From: Pseudochryseolinea flava
Lineage (GTDB): Bacteria > Bacteroidota > Bacteroidia > Cytophagales > Cyclobacteriaceae
Direction of reading: 5' to 3'
NCBI RefSeq assembly: GCF_003286915.1
Contig: NZ_QMFY01000002.1
Coordinates: forward strand, 434,001-498,000
DNA: 64,000 nucleotides
Made by a program: the position numbers and the translations under genes. Within the stretch, counting starts at the first letter, position 1, and each line of letters begins with the position of its first letter. This document shows, one piece after another, positions 18,119-27,046 of this stretch. The notes under the pieces are model-generated. The model saw only the letters and a list, made by a program, of their open reading frames with translations, ran no database searches and was not told the origin of the DNA.

Positions 18119-18958
18119 TCACGGACAATCATACTGAAAGGTCTGTTCATAATGAATTTCCCCTTGTGTATTCTTATTTGTGATGAGTCGCTTTGTAGGA
18201 AAACCATGCTCGTTGTATTCGTACGCCATCTTTCTTTCGAAAGTAGACTCGCCAACGCCGAATTTATAATCTAGCGGATTATTACGACTCAAGGCTGTTA
18301 AGATGGGCTCGGGATCATAATTGTCCCATGAAAAATAAGCCGTCAAAAATTTCCAGCTATTGACTCCTGCATAAGGCGTTGGGTGATCGTCATACGCTGC
18401 AACAGTGGTTGGTGCAATGGGATCACGCGGGCCAGTAGTCCATTCATATTTTAACATGGTCACGTTATCGTCGTCATTGTACGTGATGTCGAGATCCCAC
18501 TCGTAATCGTCAGGAAGATGATCAGTCTGTTCTCCGATTTTAATCACACGACCTTTGCTATCGTAAAAAAAGAAAAATGTTTTCCAGTTCACCTGCTCGT
18601 GACTGCCAATGGTAATGGAGAGATTTGCTTTTGACGGACGCGCGCGGAAGATATCGGCATCGTAAGACGTCTTCAAGATAGTCTTCGGATTTACGACGTC
18701 TGCATCTGTTCGAATCACGCCATCGTAATACACATCAACGGCGTATACCACAAAATTAAAACGTTCGTTAAACATCCTGATACGTGACGGATTGCCTTTG
18801 TCATCATACTCATATTCCCACCGCACAGGATCGTACATCATATTACTGCGTTCAACCGTTATTCGACAAGCCGGGGGTTCAGCTTTCTTATCATCGTCAT
18901 CTTTACAAGCAGGTATCCACACGGCAATCAAGCAAGCCTGCAGAATTATTTTTCGCAT
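18119..18958 (-). CDS. lipoprotein with YD-repeat-like beta-strands, function unknown
   Basis: From the ATG at 18958 this is a 279-residue lipoprotein (MRKIILQACLIAVWIPAC, then an acidic KDDDDKK linker). The body repeats short motifs such as WEYEYDDKGNPSRIRM, FFFYDSKGRVIKIGE and MAYEYNEHGFPTKRLIT, the pattern of YD/RHS-type strand repeats seen in many Bacteroidota lipoproteins. The upstream ATG at 18970 would add four residues. No catalytic motif is visible. The role is not known; export to the outer membrane is likely. Confidence 0.8.
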   Translation of the reverse strand: MRKIILQACLIAVWIPACKDDDDKKAEPPACRITVERSNMMYDPVRWEYEYDDKGNPSRIRMFNERFNFVVYAVDVYYDGVIRTDADVVNPKTILKTSYDADIFRARPSKANLSITIGSHEQVNWKTFFFFYDSKGRVIKIGEQTDHLPDDYEWDLDITYNDDDNVTMLKYEWTTGPRDPIAPTTVAAYDDHPTPYAGVNSWKFLTAYFSWDNYDPEPILTALSRNNPLDYKFGVGESTFERKMAYEYNEHGFPTKRLITNKNTQGEIHYEQTFQYDCP

Positions 18959-19059
18959 CCGGGTATTCATGGTTATCGTTCTTTCTCACCAAAAGTCGAT
19001 GGTTAGGCCATCGACTGATAGTAAAAAAACGACTTCCTCGCCGCGTTGATACTTAAGAC

Positions 19060-19983
19060 CTAGAAAGACTCCAGGATAAAATCCTTATTGGCCATCATAC
19101 CGGCGATAGCGCCCGTCGACACAGCATTTGCAACGGTGCGCATACGCGTCGTGTTGTCACCCGCCGCAAATACACCGGCCACGCTCGTCTTCTGAATTGG
19201 ATCAATTTTAATATAGCCGTCCTCTGTCATTTCACATCCCAATTGTTGTGGAATTGCGCTGTGTTGTTCGAAAGTAGTACGGGCATACATTGCCTTTAAG
19301 CTGAAGGTCGAACCATCTTTAAACACAATGTGCTTCAGTTGCCCCTTGTCGTGTTCGAGTCGCGCAAACTCTGTTTCGACAACGGCTATATTCCGTGATA
19401 ATAGCTTTGCAGTTTGCTCAGCTGTTAGCGTCGACTTACCGTTGGTAAAAACCGTGAGGTCTTTTGTCCAATTGGAAATAAACGAACCGAATTCAAAAGC
19501 TGCATCGCCATTAGCAAAAATCCCTGTACGTTCATCGCGTACTTCATAACCATGGCAATACGGGCAGTGTATCACGGTAATGCCCCAACATTCCGCAAAG
19601 CCATCGATCGCAGGTAAAATATCTTTTATCCCCGTGGTAAATATCAATTTCGTCGCGCTAAATACATCACCGGAGTCGGTTGTTACTTGAAATCCGTTAT
19701 CTTTTTTTTGCGCATCAACCGCGAATCCATCAAAGAATTTAACGCGTTCATATTTTTCAACCTGCTGCTTCGCGAGTATCGCAATCTCCTTCGGAGGACG
19801 CCCATCGTGGGTTATGAAATTATGCGAATGTGGTGTTTGACGATTACAGGGCTTACCCGCATCGATAATTAACGTATTACGGAGGGATCTTCCCAGCGCC
19901 ATACCAGCAGCAAGCCCAGCATAGCTTCCGCCAACAACAATTACATCAAAGTTTTTCTGGTGGTTCATTTTTTCTATCTTCAT
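19060..19983 (-). CDS. thioredoxin-reductase-like NAD(P)/FAD-dependent oxidoreductase
   Basis: This is a pyridine-nucleotide-disulphide oxidoreductase of about 300 residues. It has the FAD motif VIVVGGSYAGLAAG near the N-terminus, a redox-type CPYCHGYE motif near the middle, and the C-terminal FAD-binding GVFAAGDNTT. The layout matches short thioredoxin-reductase-like proteins that act on small disulphides or serve as flavin-dependent oxidoreductases. The start may be the ATG at 19983 (MKIEKMNHQ) or at 19968 (MNHQKNFD); an ATG at 20013 adds a stretch unlike the family. It has no obvious operon partner. Confidence 0.9.
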   Translation of the reverse strand: MKIEKMNHQKNFDVIVVGGSYAGLAAGMALGRSLRNTLIIDAGKPCNRQTPHSHNFITHDGRPPKEIAILAKQQVEKYERVKFFDGFAVDAQKKDNGFQVTTDSGDVFSATKLIFTTGIKDILPAIDGFAECWGITVIHCPYCHGYEVRDERTGIFANGDAAFEFGSFISNWTKDLTVFTNGKSTLTAEQTAKLLSRNIAVVETEFARLEHDKGQLKHIVFKDGSTFSLKAMYARTTFEQHSAIPQQLGCEMTEDGYIKIDPIQKTSVAGVFAAGDNTTRMRTVANAVSTGAIAGMMANKDFILESF

Positions 19984-20132
19984 GAAATTCGATCGAAAGA
20001 TTCGGTTACACATCGGCGTGCAAGCGTTCGGTCACCTAACAGAAAACAATGACTTGAAGTTCAAATAATATTATTTTATCTTGATATCGTTGAAAAGTGG
20101 CGTTCGACTATCGTTATCTAACTCTTAACATC

Positions 20133-20705
20133 ATGACTCCATTTGACAAAACAACCATCACCGCCAAATTCACTGAGTATTTTGAGCATCTCATGAATAA
20201 TGAGTATGAAAAAGCACTCGGTTTTGTATACGCGCCCTTGTTCAACTTCATCGGCAAAAAAGAAATGGTCGACGGTATGAAGAAAGCGAATACCGGAGAC
20301 ACGACAACGATGTTATCGGAACTTATCGTGAAAAGTGTAAAACCAATTCTCCAATCAGACAAAGAGACTTACGGGCTCTTGGATTATTCCTTTCAGATAT
20401 CAATCCATTGCCCACCTGACACGCGCCCTGCTGAATCTGGCGATGATGAAGATGAGGCGCAAAATATGTCAGCCCTTGATTTCACGGACAAGATTCTCAT
20501 GGCCAAGTATGGCGAAGACAATGTTTCTACTGATCGCCTGAATAATACGATTACCGCACATGTCACGAACCAATCGTATTGCATTTTCGATCCTGAATCA
20601 AACGATTGGAAATTTCTAGAAAAGAAATCGGCAATGCTTCCGTTATTAAAAAACCTTATTCCCAAGGCGATCGACGCCGAAAAGAAATTGCAGGAGCTCA
20701 GCTAA
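20133..20705 (+). CDS. conserved hypothetical protein, 190 aa
   Basis: I chose the ATG at 20133 (MTPFDKTTITAKFTEYFEHL) because the longer form from 20097 adds twelve residues with no conserved look. The first half suggests an NTF2-like alpha+beta fold (NNEYEKALGFVYAPLFNFIGK). A central acidic patch and a KKSAMLPLLKNLIPKAI helix follow. There is no signal peptide or membrane segment, so it is cytosolic. I do not recognise a specific family. It is divergent from the flavoprotein and convergent with the SRPBCC pair. Confidence 0.75.
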   Translation: MTPFDKTTITAKFTEYFEHLMNNEYEKALGFVYAPLFNFIGKKEMVDGMKKANTGDTTTMLSELIVKSVKPILQSDKETYGLLDYSFQISIHCPPDTRPAESGDDEDEAQNMSALDFTDKILMAKYGEDNVSTDRLNNTITAHVTNQSYCIFDPESNDWKFLEKKSAMLPLLKNLIPKAIDAEKKLQELS

Positions 20706-20724
20706 ACTTCGCTCCCTCCAAGAT

Positions 20725-21168
20725 TTATTTTGTTTCAGGCTTGCCAACTCCTGTCGTCAACAGGGCATTAAGGCTTCCTCCCAGATAGTGGTTCCACCCA
20801 GCACTGCAATCTTCAAAACATGCTACGCTCGAATTTAACCCCTCGTGTGTAATCTTTACTTTCGTTTTATCGCGAACACGTTCAATTTCAAAAACAACTT
20901 TTGTATTGTTCCACTCGTTCTCTTTATCAACAAAATTGAGTTTACTATGGGTTACAAGCCAAACTACTTTCTTGTTTGGCACAAGTTCCACAATGCGCTG
21001 TGTCGACACATGAACATCGTCAAAAAAACGAACCGTGAACTCGTCGTTCAAGGCATGCGAATTCCCCTCGAGGCGTTTTGTCCACCATTTGGTCACGTTA
21101 CGAATTCCATCGTACGCTTCTGCTGGCGTGACGTCAACAGTTAAAACAGTCTGATAATCTTTTTTCAT
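20725..21168 (-). CDS. SRPBCC-fold protein (AHSA1/START-like)
   Basis: This 147-residue cytosolic protein has the pattern of the AHSA1-like SRPBCC family: an opening TVDVTPAEAYDGIRNVTKWW strand-helix, a central KKVVWLVTHSKLNFV, and a C-terminal helix CSAGWNHYLGGSLNALL. Members bind small hydrophobic ligands or act as stress chaperone-like proteins. It begins 4 bp after the next gene, a clear paralogue, so the two form a tandem duplication and an operon. Ligand unknown. Confidence 0.88.
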   Translation of the reverse strand: MKKDYQTVLTVDVTPAEAYDGIRNVTKWWTKRLEGNSHALNDEFTVRFFDDVHVSTQRIVELVPNKKVVWLVTHSKLNFVDKENEWNNTKVVFEIERVRDKTKVKITHEGLNSSVACFEDCSAGWNHYLGGSLNALLTTGVGKPETK

Positions 21169-21172
21169 GACA

Positions 21173-21775
21173 CTAGTTTGATGGTGTTAAATGCTTTTCA
21201 ACAAGTTCTTGATTAAATCCACCTTCCTTAGCGTTGGGCATTCCCTCACCCGTAGTGATAAGACCGTATAAACTTTCTTGAATGTATTTGGTCCACGCCT
21301 CCTCGCAGATTGTATAACATTCATATGCCGGCGACAACCCAACATGCGTGAATCTTAACTCCGTTTGTTTGCCTACCTTCTTAATCTCAAAATTGATCGT
21401 CGTGCCTTTCCACTCCTTTTTATCTTTTGTAAAACTAAAATGATTGTCGAGCACGAGCCATACCACCTTTGTATTTGCCACCAACGCGACTACTTTAAGT
21501 TTACAGATATGCACATCTTTATAGTGATACAGAAATTCTCCATTTTGTTTATTGGTAACACCTTCAATCTCTTCCGACCACCACCCGCTCACGTTGTTAA
21601 TCGCATTAAACACAGTCTCTGGTGTTTCATTGACGAGAATCGTTGATGTGAAGTCCGATGTTTTTGTTTCCATAACATTTGTTTTAGTAAGTTGATTTTT
21701 TTGCGCTGCACATGGCCCGTAAATGACAGCGAATGCGAACGCGAATAGTAATATCGTTTCTCTTTTCATTTTCAT
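21173..21775 (-). CDS. SRPBCC-fold protein with apparent signal peptide
   Basis: From the ATG at 21775 this is about 200 residues: a hydrophobic leader MKMKRETILLFAFAFAVIYG followed by an SRPBCC domain starting near METKTSDFTSTILV. The domain matches its downstream neighbour (INNVSGWWSEEIEG, TKVVWLVLDNHFSFT, CEEAWTKYIQESLYGLI). A possible -7 box, TAAGTTTG (21807-21800), lies upstream; it supports this start and argues against the ATG at 21802, which would lie inside it. An alternative start at 21673 would give a purely cytosolic protein. Export of an AHSA1-type domain would be uncommon. Confidence 0.82.
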   Translation of the reverse strand: MKMKRETILLFAFAFAVIYGPCAAQKNQLTKTNVMETKTSDFTSTILVNETPETVFNAINNVSGWWSEEIEGVTNKQNGEFLYHYKDVHICKLKVVALVANTKVVWLVLDNHFSFTKDKKEWKGTTINFEIKKVGKQTELRFTHVGLSPAYECYTICEEAWTKYIQESLYGLITTGEGMPNAKEGGFNQELVEKHLTPSN

Positions 21776-21897
21776 TGCAACAACGCTTTTGATGATACAC
21801 AAACTTACTCGTCAAACAGTTCCTGCACCAGGGCGATAATGGACATTCTTCAGGGTAGATTTAGACAAATGGTTCGGTAAGCCCACGCAATTGGTGG

Positions 21898-21931
21898 TAA
21901 AGAAAATGCGATCCCTCATAGAGATCGCATT
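21898..21931 (-). terminator. intrinsic terminator downstream of the F5/8C pseudogene
   Basis: GATCGCATT (21923-21931) and AATGCGATC (21905-21913) form a perfect 9-bp stem with a 9-base loop. In minus-strand sense it is followed by TTTTCTTT. It lies 22 bp past the stop of the gene remnant, which suggests that gene was once complete and expressed. Confidence 0.65.
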
Positions 21932-21953
21932 GAATGAGTAGTCGGCGTAGTGT

Positions 21954-22675
21954 CTACTCCAGCACCGCGTTCTTCACAACGACAAGGTCTTTTGATTTTA
22001 TTTGAAGTAGATATATTCCAGGAGCGCGTTGCCCGACGTTTACGACAAGTCCCGAATGAGATCGTTTAACATCCCCTGCGCCCTTCATATCAGTCATTGT
22101 TACACCTTCCACAATAAACGAAGCTGGAATATCAATGTTAAATGCCGCAAGCGTAGGATTAGGATAAAGCCGAATTTGATTCACGAGAACGTCTTCGTTG
22201 CGTGTAGTGCTCAAGTTGTATACCGCTAATTCCGACAAAGAAAATCCGTCGGTTGTGGCTCTTTTTTTACAAATCAATTGAATATACTCGCTTCGCTGAG
22301 GTTTACGTCTATCACATCTTCGCCCCATTACCACTATTTCCTGTGTGCAGTGTGGTCCACTCGATACGATCGTTAGATGTCGTATGATTTTCCGTAGGCT
22401 TCCTCCCAAGCTAATTTAATCCGCGTAAATGTTTTCAACGCTCCCAAATCAACTTCTACAACCTGATTATCTGCATACGCGCTACGCCACCGTGTGGTCA
22501 GATCTCCATCATTCAACATACTTGCGTTATAATCTACACTCTCCTCCGTAGAGGCCGCGGTGGATTCAAACAATGTTGCGTCTACCCGCATGGCCGAATT
22601 TTTCGGTATGCTTACGTTTTTCTCAAGCGTGGCATATAAATTTGAATGGTTATGTTTATAAGGATACAACTTCAA
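21954..22675 (-). pseudogene. remnant: F5/8-type-C (CBM32-like) domain plus type IX secretion signal
   Basis: Three minus-strand frames together spell one protein end. From 22675, frame one gives MLNDGDLTTRWRSAYADNQ and VEVDLGALKTFTRIKLAWEE, a discoidin/CBM32-type domain, and stops after AYGKSYDI. The homology continues in a second frame as SNDRIEWTTLHTGNSGNG, in a third as DVIDVNLSEASIFN, and then in the final frame as SEYIQLICKKRATTDGFSLS. The last part carries a T9SS type-A sorting domain (IRLYPNPTLAAFNIDI to GIYLLQIKSKDLVVVKNAVL). At least three indels and a missing N-terminus show it is dead. It was probably a secreted glycan-binding protein or glycosidase. Confidence 0.88.
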
Positions 22676-22680
22676 ATATT

Positions 22681-22899
22681 ATGAGCAGTGCATTTGTAAG
22701 AGAAGGTGAGCATCAAGATCTGTCGGATATTGCGCCGACGATGAATGCTCTGATTACATTTTTAACACGCGAGAATGGCGGCGTCAGGGTGTACGAAAAG
22801 CAGCGACGCGAACAAACTGATGGAACCACACACCATGAAATGAGTAATGGCCTTCAATATCGGGTGAGTACGAGCAGCAAATGGGAAGTGGTGACCTAA
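22681..22899 (+). CDS. small conserved hypothetical protein, 72 aa
   Basis: I start this at the ATG at 22681 (MSSAFVREGEHQDLSDIAPT), because the longer frame from 22573 crosses the antisense pseudogene and adds a low-quality leader. The body, ALITFLTRENGGVRVYEKQR, resembles small uncharacterised Bacteroidota proteins I recall. A -7-like box, TAAATTTG (22637-22644), lies about 37 bp upstream. The last four bases overlap the end of the convergent membrane protein gene. Function unknown. Confidence 0.65.
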   Translation: MSSAFVREGEHQDLSDIAPTMNALITFLTRENGGVRVYEKQRREQTDGTTHHEMSNGLQYRVSTSSKWEVVT

Positions 22900-23411
22900 T
22901 CTCCGTGCCGCAGCATCACTTTCACATCAGTCCGGCGCGCCCAAAAAATCATTCCAACTGTTACGAATAACAGAAGATGGTTCAATGAAGAAACAGCACA
23001 TTCGCCGTTGTAAAGAGACCCCGAGTAGGTATGCCAATGCCAAGGAAAAATATTACCTGGAAGCTGTAAACCAAGGTTTAATTGCTTGTCGATTATTTTT
23101 GGACCTAAGTCTACTACATCAGGCAGAATCGCCCCGAGACACGTGAGCCCCACAATTGGGCGGTAATATGAATGAACAATCCAGGTTGAGAACAAGATCA
23201 TCGCGAGGCCAGTGATCACATCTACCTTTGAATTGACCGGATAACAGTGCGGGATAAAATCAAGAGCACCATGCGAAACGACGCCTATCGTAAATGCAAA
23301 TAGTGCTGTGGGAGTAACATTTGTTAAAGTCGGTTTATTTCCGAGTCGTTGGGTATCCGTAATCAAAACTACAATACCCATGGCTGCCGTTGCGTGAAAA
23401 ACTACATTCAT
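22896..23411 (-). CDS. membrane protein, possible YdjM/DUF457-type metal-dependent hydrolase
   Basis: This 171-residue protein has about four hydrophobic segments with conserved polar positions: FHATAAMGI at the N-terminus, HGALDFIPHCYP near residue 50, LGAILPDVVD near 95, and PWHWHTYSG near 125. The H-x3-D-x2-PH and LPDxxD motifs resemble YdjM-like inner-membrane hydrolases (DUF457). The substrate is unknown. The 3' end overlaps the convergent small gene by four bases. Confidence 0.75.
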   Translation of the reverse strand: MNVVFHATAAMGIVVLITDTQRLGNKPTLTNVTPTALFAFTIGVVSHGALDFIPHCYPVNSKVDVITGLAMILFSTWIVHSYYRPIVGLTCLGAILPDVVDLGPKIIDKQLNLGLQLPGNIFPWHWHTYSGSLYNGECAVSSLNHLLLFVTVGMIFWARRTDVKVMLRHGD

Positions 23412-23475
23412 CTAAATCAAAAATCTTGATTTCAGTTTACTCGTAAAGAGATATTTATCAGGTTGCAGCCGGTGC

Positions 23476-23844
23476 TCAATCAATTTCAGTGAAAACGACT
23501 TTCCCATCATACTCGAGCTTGGCAATATGGCGCAACGAGTTCGTCGGGTCAAGTGGCGTCCAGTACTTCGGATATTTTATTAACACTGTCTTGTTCAGCA
23601 ATGCATCTTTTAATGTTTTCAACTCGAGCCCGCGTTCCAATCCACGGTTGATGTAAAAAGTTTTATCGAGCCCATCAAGTTTAAACGCGATATCGTGCGT
23701 ACCCTCCTCGTATACATCGCTAACAATCCCACTGGCTTGTAAACAACTTACCTCGCTATCGCTCGGAACAGGGCAAACAATTAACACCAACATCACCATC
23801 ATTAAAATTACCGTCCCTGAAATAATCAAATGTTTAGTTTTCAT
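23476..23844 (-). CDS. hypothetical membrane-anchored protein, 122 aa
   Basis: An N-terminal hydrophobic segment (IISGTVILMMVMLVLIVC) is followed by a soluble domain of about 95 residues with alternating strands (GIVSDVYEEGTHDIAFKLDG, KTVLIKYPKYWTPLD, HIAKLEYDGKVVFTE). A small beta-barrel of OB type is plausible, but I do not recognise the family. It points the same way as the membrane hydrolase and is separated from it by 64 bp. Confidence 0.7.
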   Translation of the reverse strand: MKTKHLIISGTVILMMVMLVLIVCPVPSDSEVSCLQASGIVSDVYEEGTHDIAFKLDGLDKTFYINRGLERGLELKTLKDALLNKTVLIKYPKYWTPLDPTNSLRHIAKLEYDGKVVFTEID

Positions 23845-24193
23845 AAGTGCACTATTTATTGTGACAACTCAAATTCACGATTTCAATGCGCCATAAAGCA
23901 CTATCTAAAATACAAAAAAATCGTATCCAATATCTGAGAATGATAACCGAGGTAACAGCGCTGTTAAAAGACGCCCAAACAACCTTATCCAACTTCACGA
24001 AGAGACACGCAATTTAAATTAACATCATCGAACGTTGGCAATTTCACACAGATGTATTTGCACAATTTCCGATTCTAACGACCGATGTTCCGCCACGAAA
24101 ACACCTCCTCGACTTACAAAACAACAACTTAACCGCGGAGTCATTGGATCTTGTTATTTTTGGATTAGTCCTAACCACATATTCACGAAAGCT
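23845..24193. other. 349-bp divergent gap
   Basis: This AT-rich stretch separates the anchored protein from the divergent membrane protein. It contains the perfect 14-bp palindrome TAACAGCGCTGTTA (23953-23966), which might be an operator; about four such palindromes are expected by chance in a window this size. An upstream in-frame extension of the next gene from 24035 runs through here but looks non-coding. I see no RNA gene. Confidence 0.5.
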
Positions 24194-24658
24194 ATGACCA
24201 CATACGAAACTCACGAGCCTCGACACGCAACGGATACATTCATCTTTTGCCTTTTGTATATCATTATTATTTTCATTGCATTACAATTAACGTCAGTTGG
24301 CCAAACAAAAGTTATGTTAATGGTCTTATCACTCGGAGTTGCAGTGGTCACGGCTATTTATGCTTTAGGAATTCTACTTATGCTAAAAGGAACGATATTT
24401 TCGCACTATGCATTAACCCAAGCAGTTATATTTTTTGTTGCCAGTGAACTAGCGGTATTAACCCTGACAGGAACTCTACCTTTATTCGGGCTTCTTACCA
24501 AAATGCCTGTGGCCGAAAAGAGTCTGGATATGACAGAAAACCTGATGAAACGACTTTTCATTCATCGTCAGAAAGTGGCACTGACCCATTCTATTGCTGG
24601 CGCAGGATCAGCATTTTGCTTTATCCTGATTTCCATGTTTAGCAGCCGCCGGAAATAA
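24194..24658 (+). CDS. hypothetical membrane protein, 154 aa
   Basis: I chose the ATG at 24194 (MTTYETHEPRHATDTFIFCL) because the frame upstream to 24035 is rich in C, S and R residues and unlike protein. Three or four transmembrane helices are visible (FIFCLLYIIIIFIALQL, VMLMVLSLGVAVVTAIYALG, QAVIFFVASELAVLTLTG, and a C-terminal AFCFILISMF). I do not recognise a family and no operon partner is evident. Confidence 0.7.
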   Translation: MTTYETHEPRHATDTFIFCLLYIIIIFIALQLTSVGQTKVMLMVLSLGVAVVTAIYALGILLMLKGTIFSHYALTQAVIFFVASELAVLTLTGTLPLFGLLTKMPVAEKSLDMTENLMKRLFIHRQKVALTHSIAGAGSAFCFILISMFSSRRK

Positions 24659-24707
24659 CTTCATCCTCGAATGCATGTCGAAATTAAAACATCGGTAAAT
24701 ACATTCT

Positions 24708-24980
24708 TCATCCACCTTGAGCAGTTTCAGTTAAATGAACCTGCACAATTCCCTCCGCTAACAAGGTATGTGAGGCAACACGATAATGTGTCACCAAATT
24801 CTCCGCAGTTCCAAGAACACCACCATCACCGACAATCACGGGCACAAAGTTAAAGTATATATCTGTAATCGTACCGCTATTCAAGAACGCATTGTAAATC
24901 TGGACGCCACCGCCGACAACAACTTCTTCAAATCCTTTCTCTCGAAGGTAGTGGCTCGACGTCAGTCCATCCATTTTCAT
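24708..24980 (-). pseudogene. remnant of a RibD-C/dihydrofolate-reductase-domain protein
   Basis: About 90 residues match the C-terminal half of DHFR/RibD-like reductases: LREKGFEEVVVGGGVQIYNA, the GGG nucleotide-binding turn, then ITDIYFNFVPVIVGDGGVLG and a closing HTLLAEGIVQVHLTE strand. The N-terminal half, with the start and substrate residues, is absent upstream; bases 24981-25086 give no continuing homology. A bare C-terminal half is not expected to work, so I treat it as a decayed fragment. Confidence 0.7.
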
Positions 24981-25086
24981 CGAGTGTAATGTCGATTGTT
25001 TCGGGACTATGTCTTAGGACTAGACTTAACAACTTGCTTATTCGCCTACTCTCTTTTTCCGTTATCATATAATATTTCGCTGAATA

Positions 25087-25464
25087 TTAAAACCTCCATT
25101 TGAATAGCGTCCTTATCACAACAGCTGCTGCGGACACAAACAAACCAAAGATGAACGCGATAAGCAACGCGCCGTCGACCAATCCATCTCGAAAAATCAT
25201 AACGATATAAAAGCAAAGAAGTACCTCAATGGGCACCAAAATAAATAAAAGCAACGTGCGGACTATGCGCGTTGGCTTACGTTGGAAGATCAAGAGCAAA
25301 AATGCCAGTACAAGCGCGAACGACACGACACAGAAAAATGTGACCGCGCTCCAAACATTATGCCCTGCCGCCCCAACAGTTATCACAGCGATCAAATAAA
25401 CCACGATCAATAACAGGCTCGCGATCTGTAGTAGTATAAAGGAAAATTTAGTCAGCTTGTTCAT
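25087..25464 (-). CDS. hypothetical four-helix membrane protein, 125 aa
   Basis: From the ATG at 25464 (MNKLTKFSFILLQIASLLLI) the protein has four clear transmembrane helices joined by short loops, with an RKPTRIVR basic loop in the middle and a basic C-terminus (RTLFKWRF). The longer start at 25494 adds a charged MQNEHHERKY leader. I do not recognise the family. Confidence 0.72.
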   Translation of the reverse strand: MNKLTKFSFILLQIASLLLIVVYLIAVITVGAAGHNVWSAVTFFCVVSFALVLAFLLLIFQRKPTRIVRTLLLFILVPIEVLLCFYIVMIFRDGLVDGALLIAFIFGLFVSAAAVVIRTLFKWRF

Positions 25465-25652
25465 GTACTTCCTCTCGTGGTGTTCATTTTGCAAGACAGC
25501 TTACATCGTCACTTTTGAGCAAAACCATTACCGTTTCACATTGTTTTCGATGGACGAATGCATATCCACCACACATTCTCCATCGTCATCACACCAGGAT
25601 AAACGGCTTGCCGAATAGCGGTTGAAAATCTAAGCTCACAAACGCCTTATAC

Positions 25653-26877
25653 CTAAAATAATGAATATCCGACTACCACTGAAAACGTCGTAAACTCGGA
25701 ACTCCATTTCAGATAGTCATTCAATATCTCACGCGGTGCTTGATATCTCACCTCCACCCCCAACCTGTTTGCATACTTATAGCCAACACCGAAAGCAAGA
25801 TTATTTCTACTTTGGATTTTCAAGTCGCTTCGAGCATTCGACCCATCTGCTCTATCAAACGTAATGAGCGATTTCGAAGCAAAATCAAAGATAACAGCCG
25901 CATTAAAAAATACTTTCGATTTATCACCCAGAAAAGAATAATATCTTACGCCGACAGGTATCTCTAACGAACTATAATCAACCTTACTGACCAACACTCC
26001 CCCGTAGACATTATTAACCTTCTTATTGTTTACAGATTCAAATCTTTGAGCGGTGGGCTCAAGGATGAATGACCACTTATTTTTATTGTATGGCAAAACA
26101 AATTCCAATTCCACTCCAAAACCAAATCCAACACGACTGCCAAAATCGACTTGATCGTTATATCCGTCTGCGTTTTGGATTTGCAACGTTGAAACATTGA
26201 AGCGAGGTCTTAATGACAGATTAAAAAAATCACGCTTTTGTTTTGGCTTAAAGTCAACTGGCATAACGTTATGACAAGCGCTATACTCACCAAAAAAGCG
26301 CGCCAGATCCTTCCGATTGTATCCCAAGGTTTCAAACTTTTTTGTACTAAAAGCAGGACACTTGAAATCGTTGAGTAATTGTTGTCGAAAGGTATTGTTC
26401 TGCCCAATTTTTCCATCGACAGATCGATACGTTTTAAAAATCAATTGTTGAACAACAGAATCTTTCGAATAAAAAAAGCGAATCAGGTTACCATCTACAT
26501 ATTCATACAAATTACGCTCACCCTCCACCAGAACTTTTAAGAACACCTGCTCTTCGGTGAAAGTTGGATTTCTGTCATTACTTAAATCGGCTAGAAAAGC
26601 GCTAGACCTGTCTATTTGTACTTTCCGCGTGATATACTTTGAAGCACCATCGATACCAAACTCCAGAATTGAATCCATTGTTAATTTTCTGGACGCTGCG
26701 TTTTCTGAATCTTTAGATTCAATTTCAGTCGGGTTATTTTTTCCAATCAGCATTTTTAATCAGGCAATTAATTTTATTACCCGAATGATCAATGTAATAT
26801 CCTTTATCAAACAGGATTTGGGAGTAGCTATTAACGGTTAAAATGGTCGTCAACAGGAATAGAAAACACGTTCTCAT
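25653..26877 (-). pseudogene. outer-membrane beta-barrel protein split by a one-base frameshift
   Basis: The gene should start at the ATG at 26877: signal peptide MRTCFLFLLTTILTVNSYSQ, then ILFDKGYYIDHSGNKINCLI and KNADWKK before a TAA at 26736-26734. One base over, the next frame continues as NPTEIESKDSENAASRKLTM through a long domain to a C-terminal barrel ending FSVVVGYSLF at 25653. The join falls in a run of six A residues (minus strand); five would restore one frame. The N-terminal GYYIDHSGNKINC-L-IKNADWK-NNPTE pattern is typical of a family of Bacteroidota outer-membrane proteins. The 366-residue downstream part is otherwise intact, so the break is recent, a sequencing error, or bypassed by slippage. 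Confidence 0.8.
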
Positions 26878-27046
26878 GATGATTGTTAAGCGCTATACTA
26901 ATTTTCTTTAAAGGAAGTAACTACTTAGAATGCACCAGTTACAGAAGTGAGATTCTGCACAGAATAAGTTATCAGGGATACTGACCATTTATGGGGTTCT
27001 TTCCGATCCCTTAAAGGTAGGACTTTAACTTAATTCGAACAACAAT

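Noticed and set aside
23953-23966. Perfect 14-bp palindrome TAACAGCGCTGTTA as an operator
   Set aside because: About four such palindromes are expected by chance in 64 kb, and nothing else ties it to a regulator.
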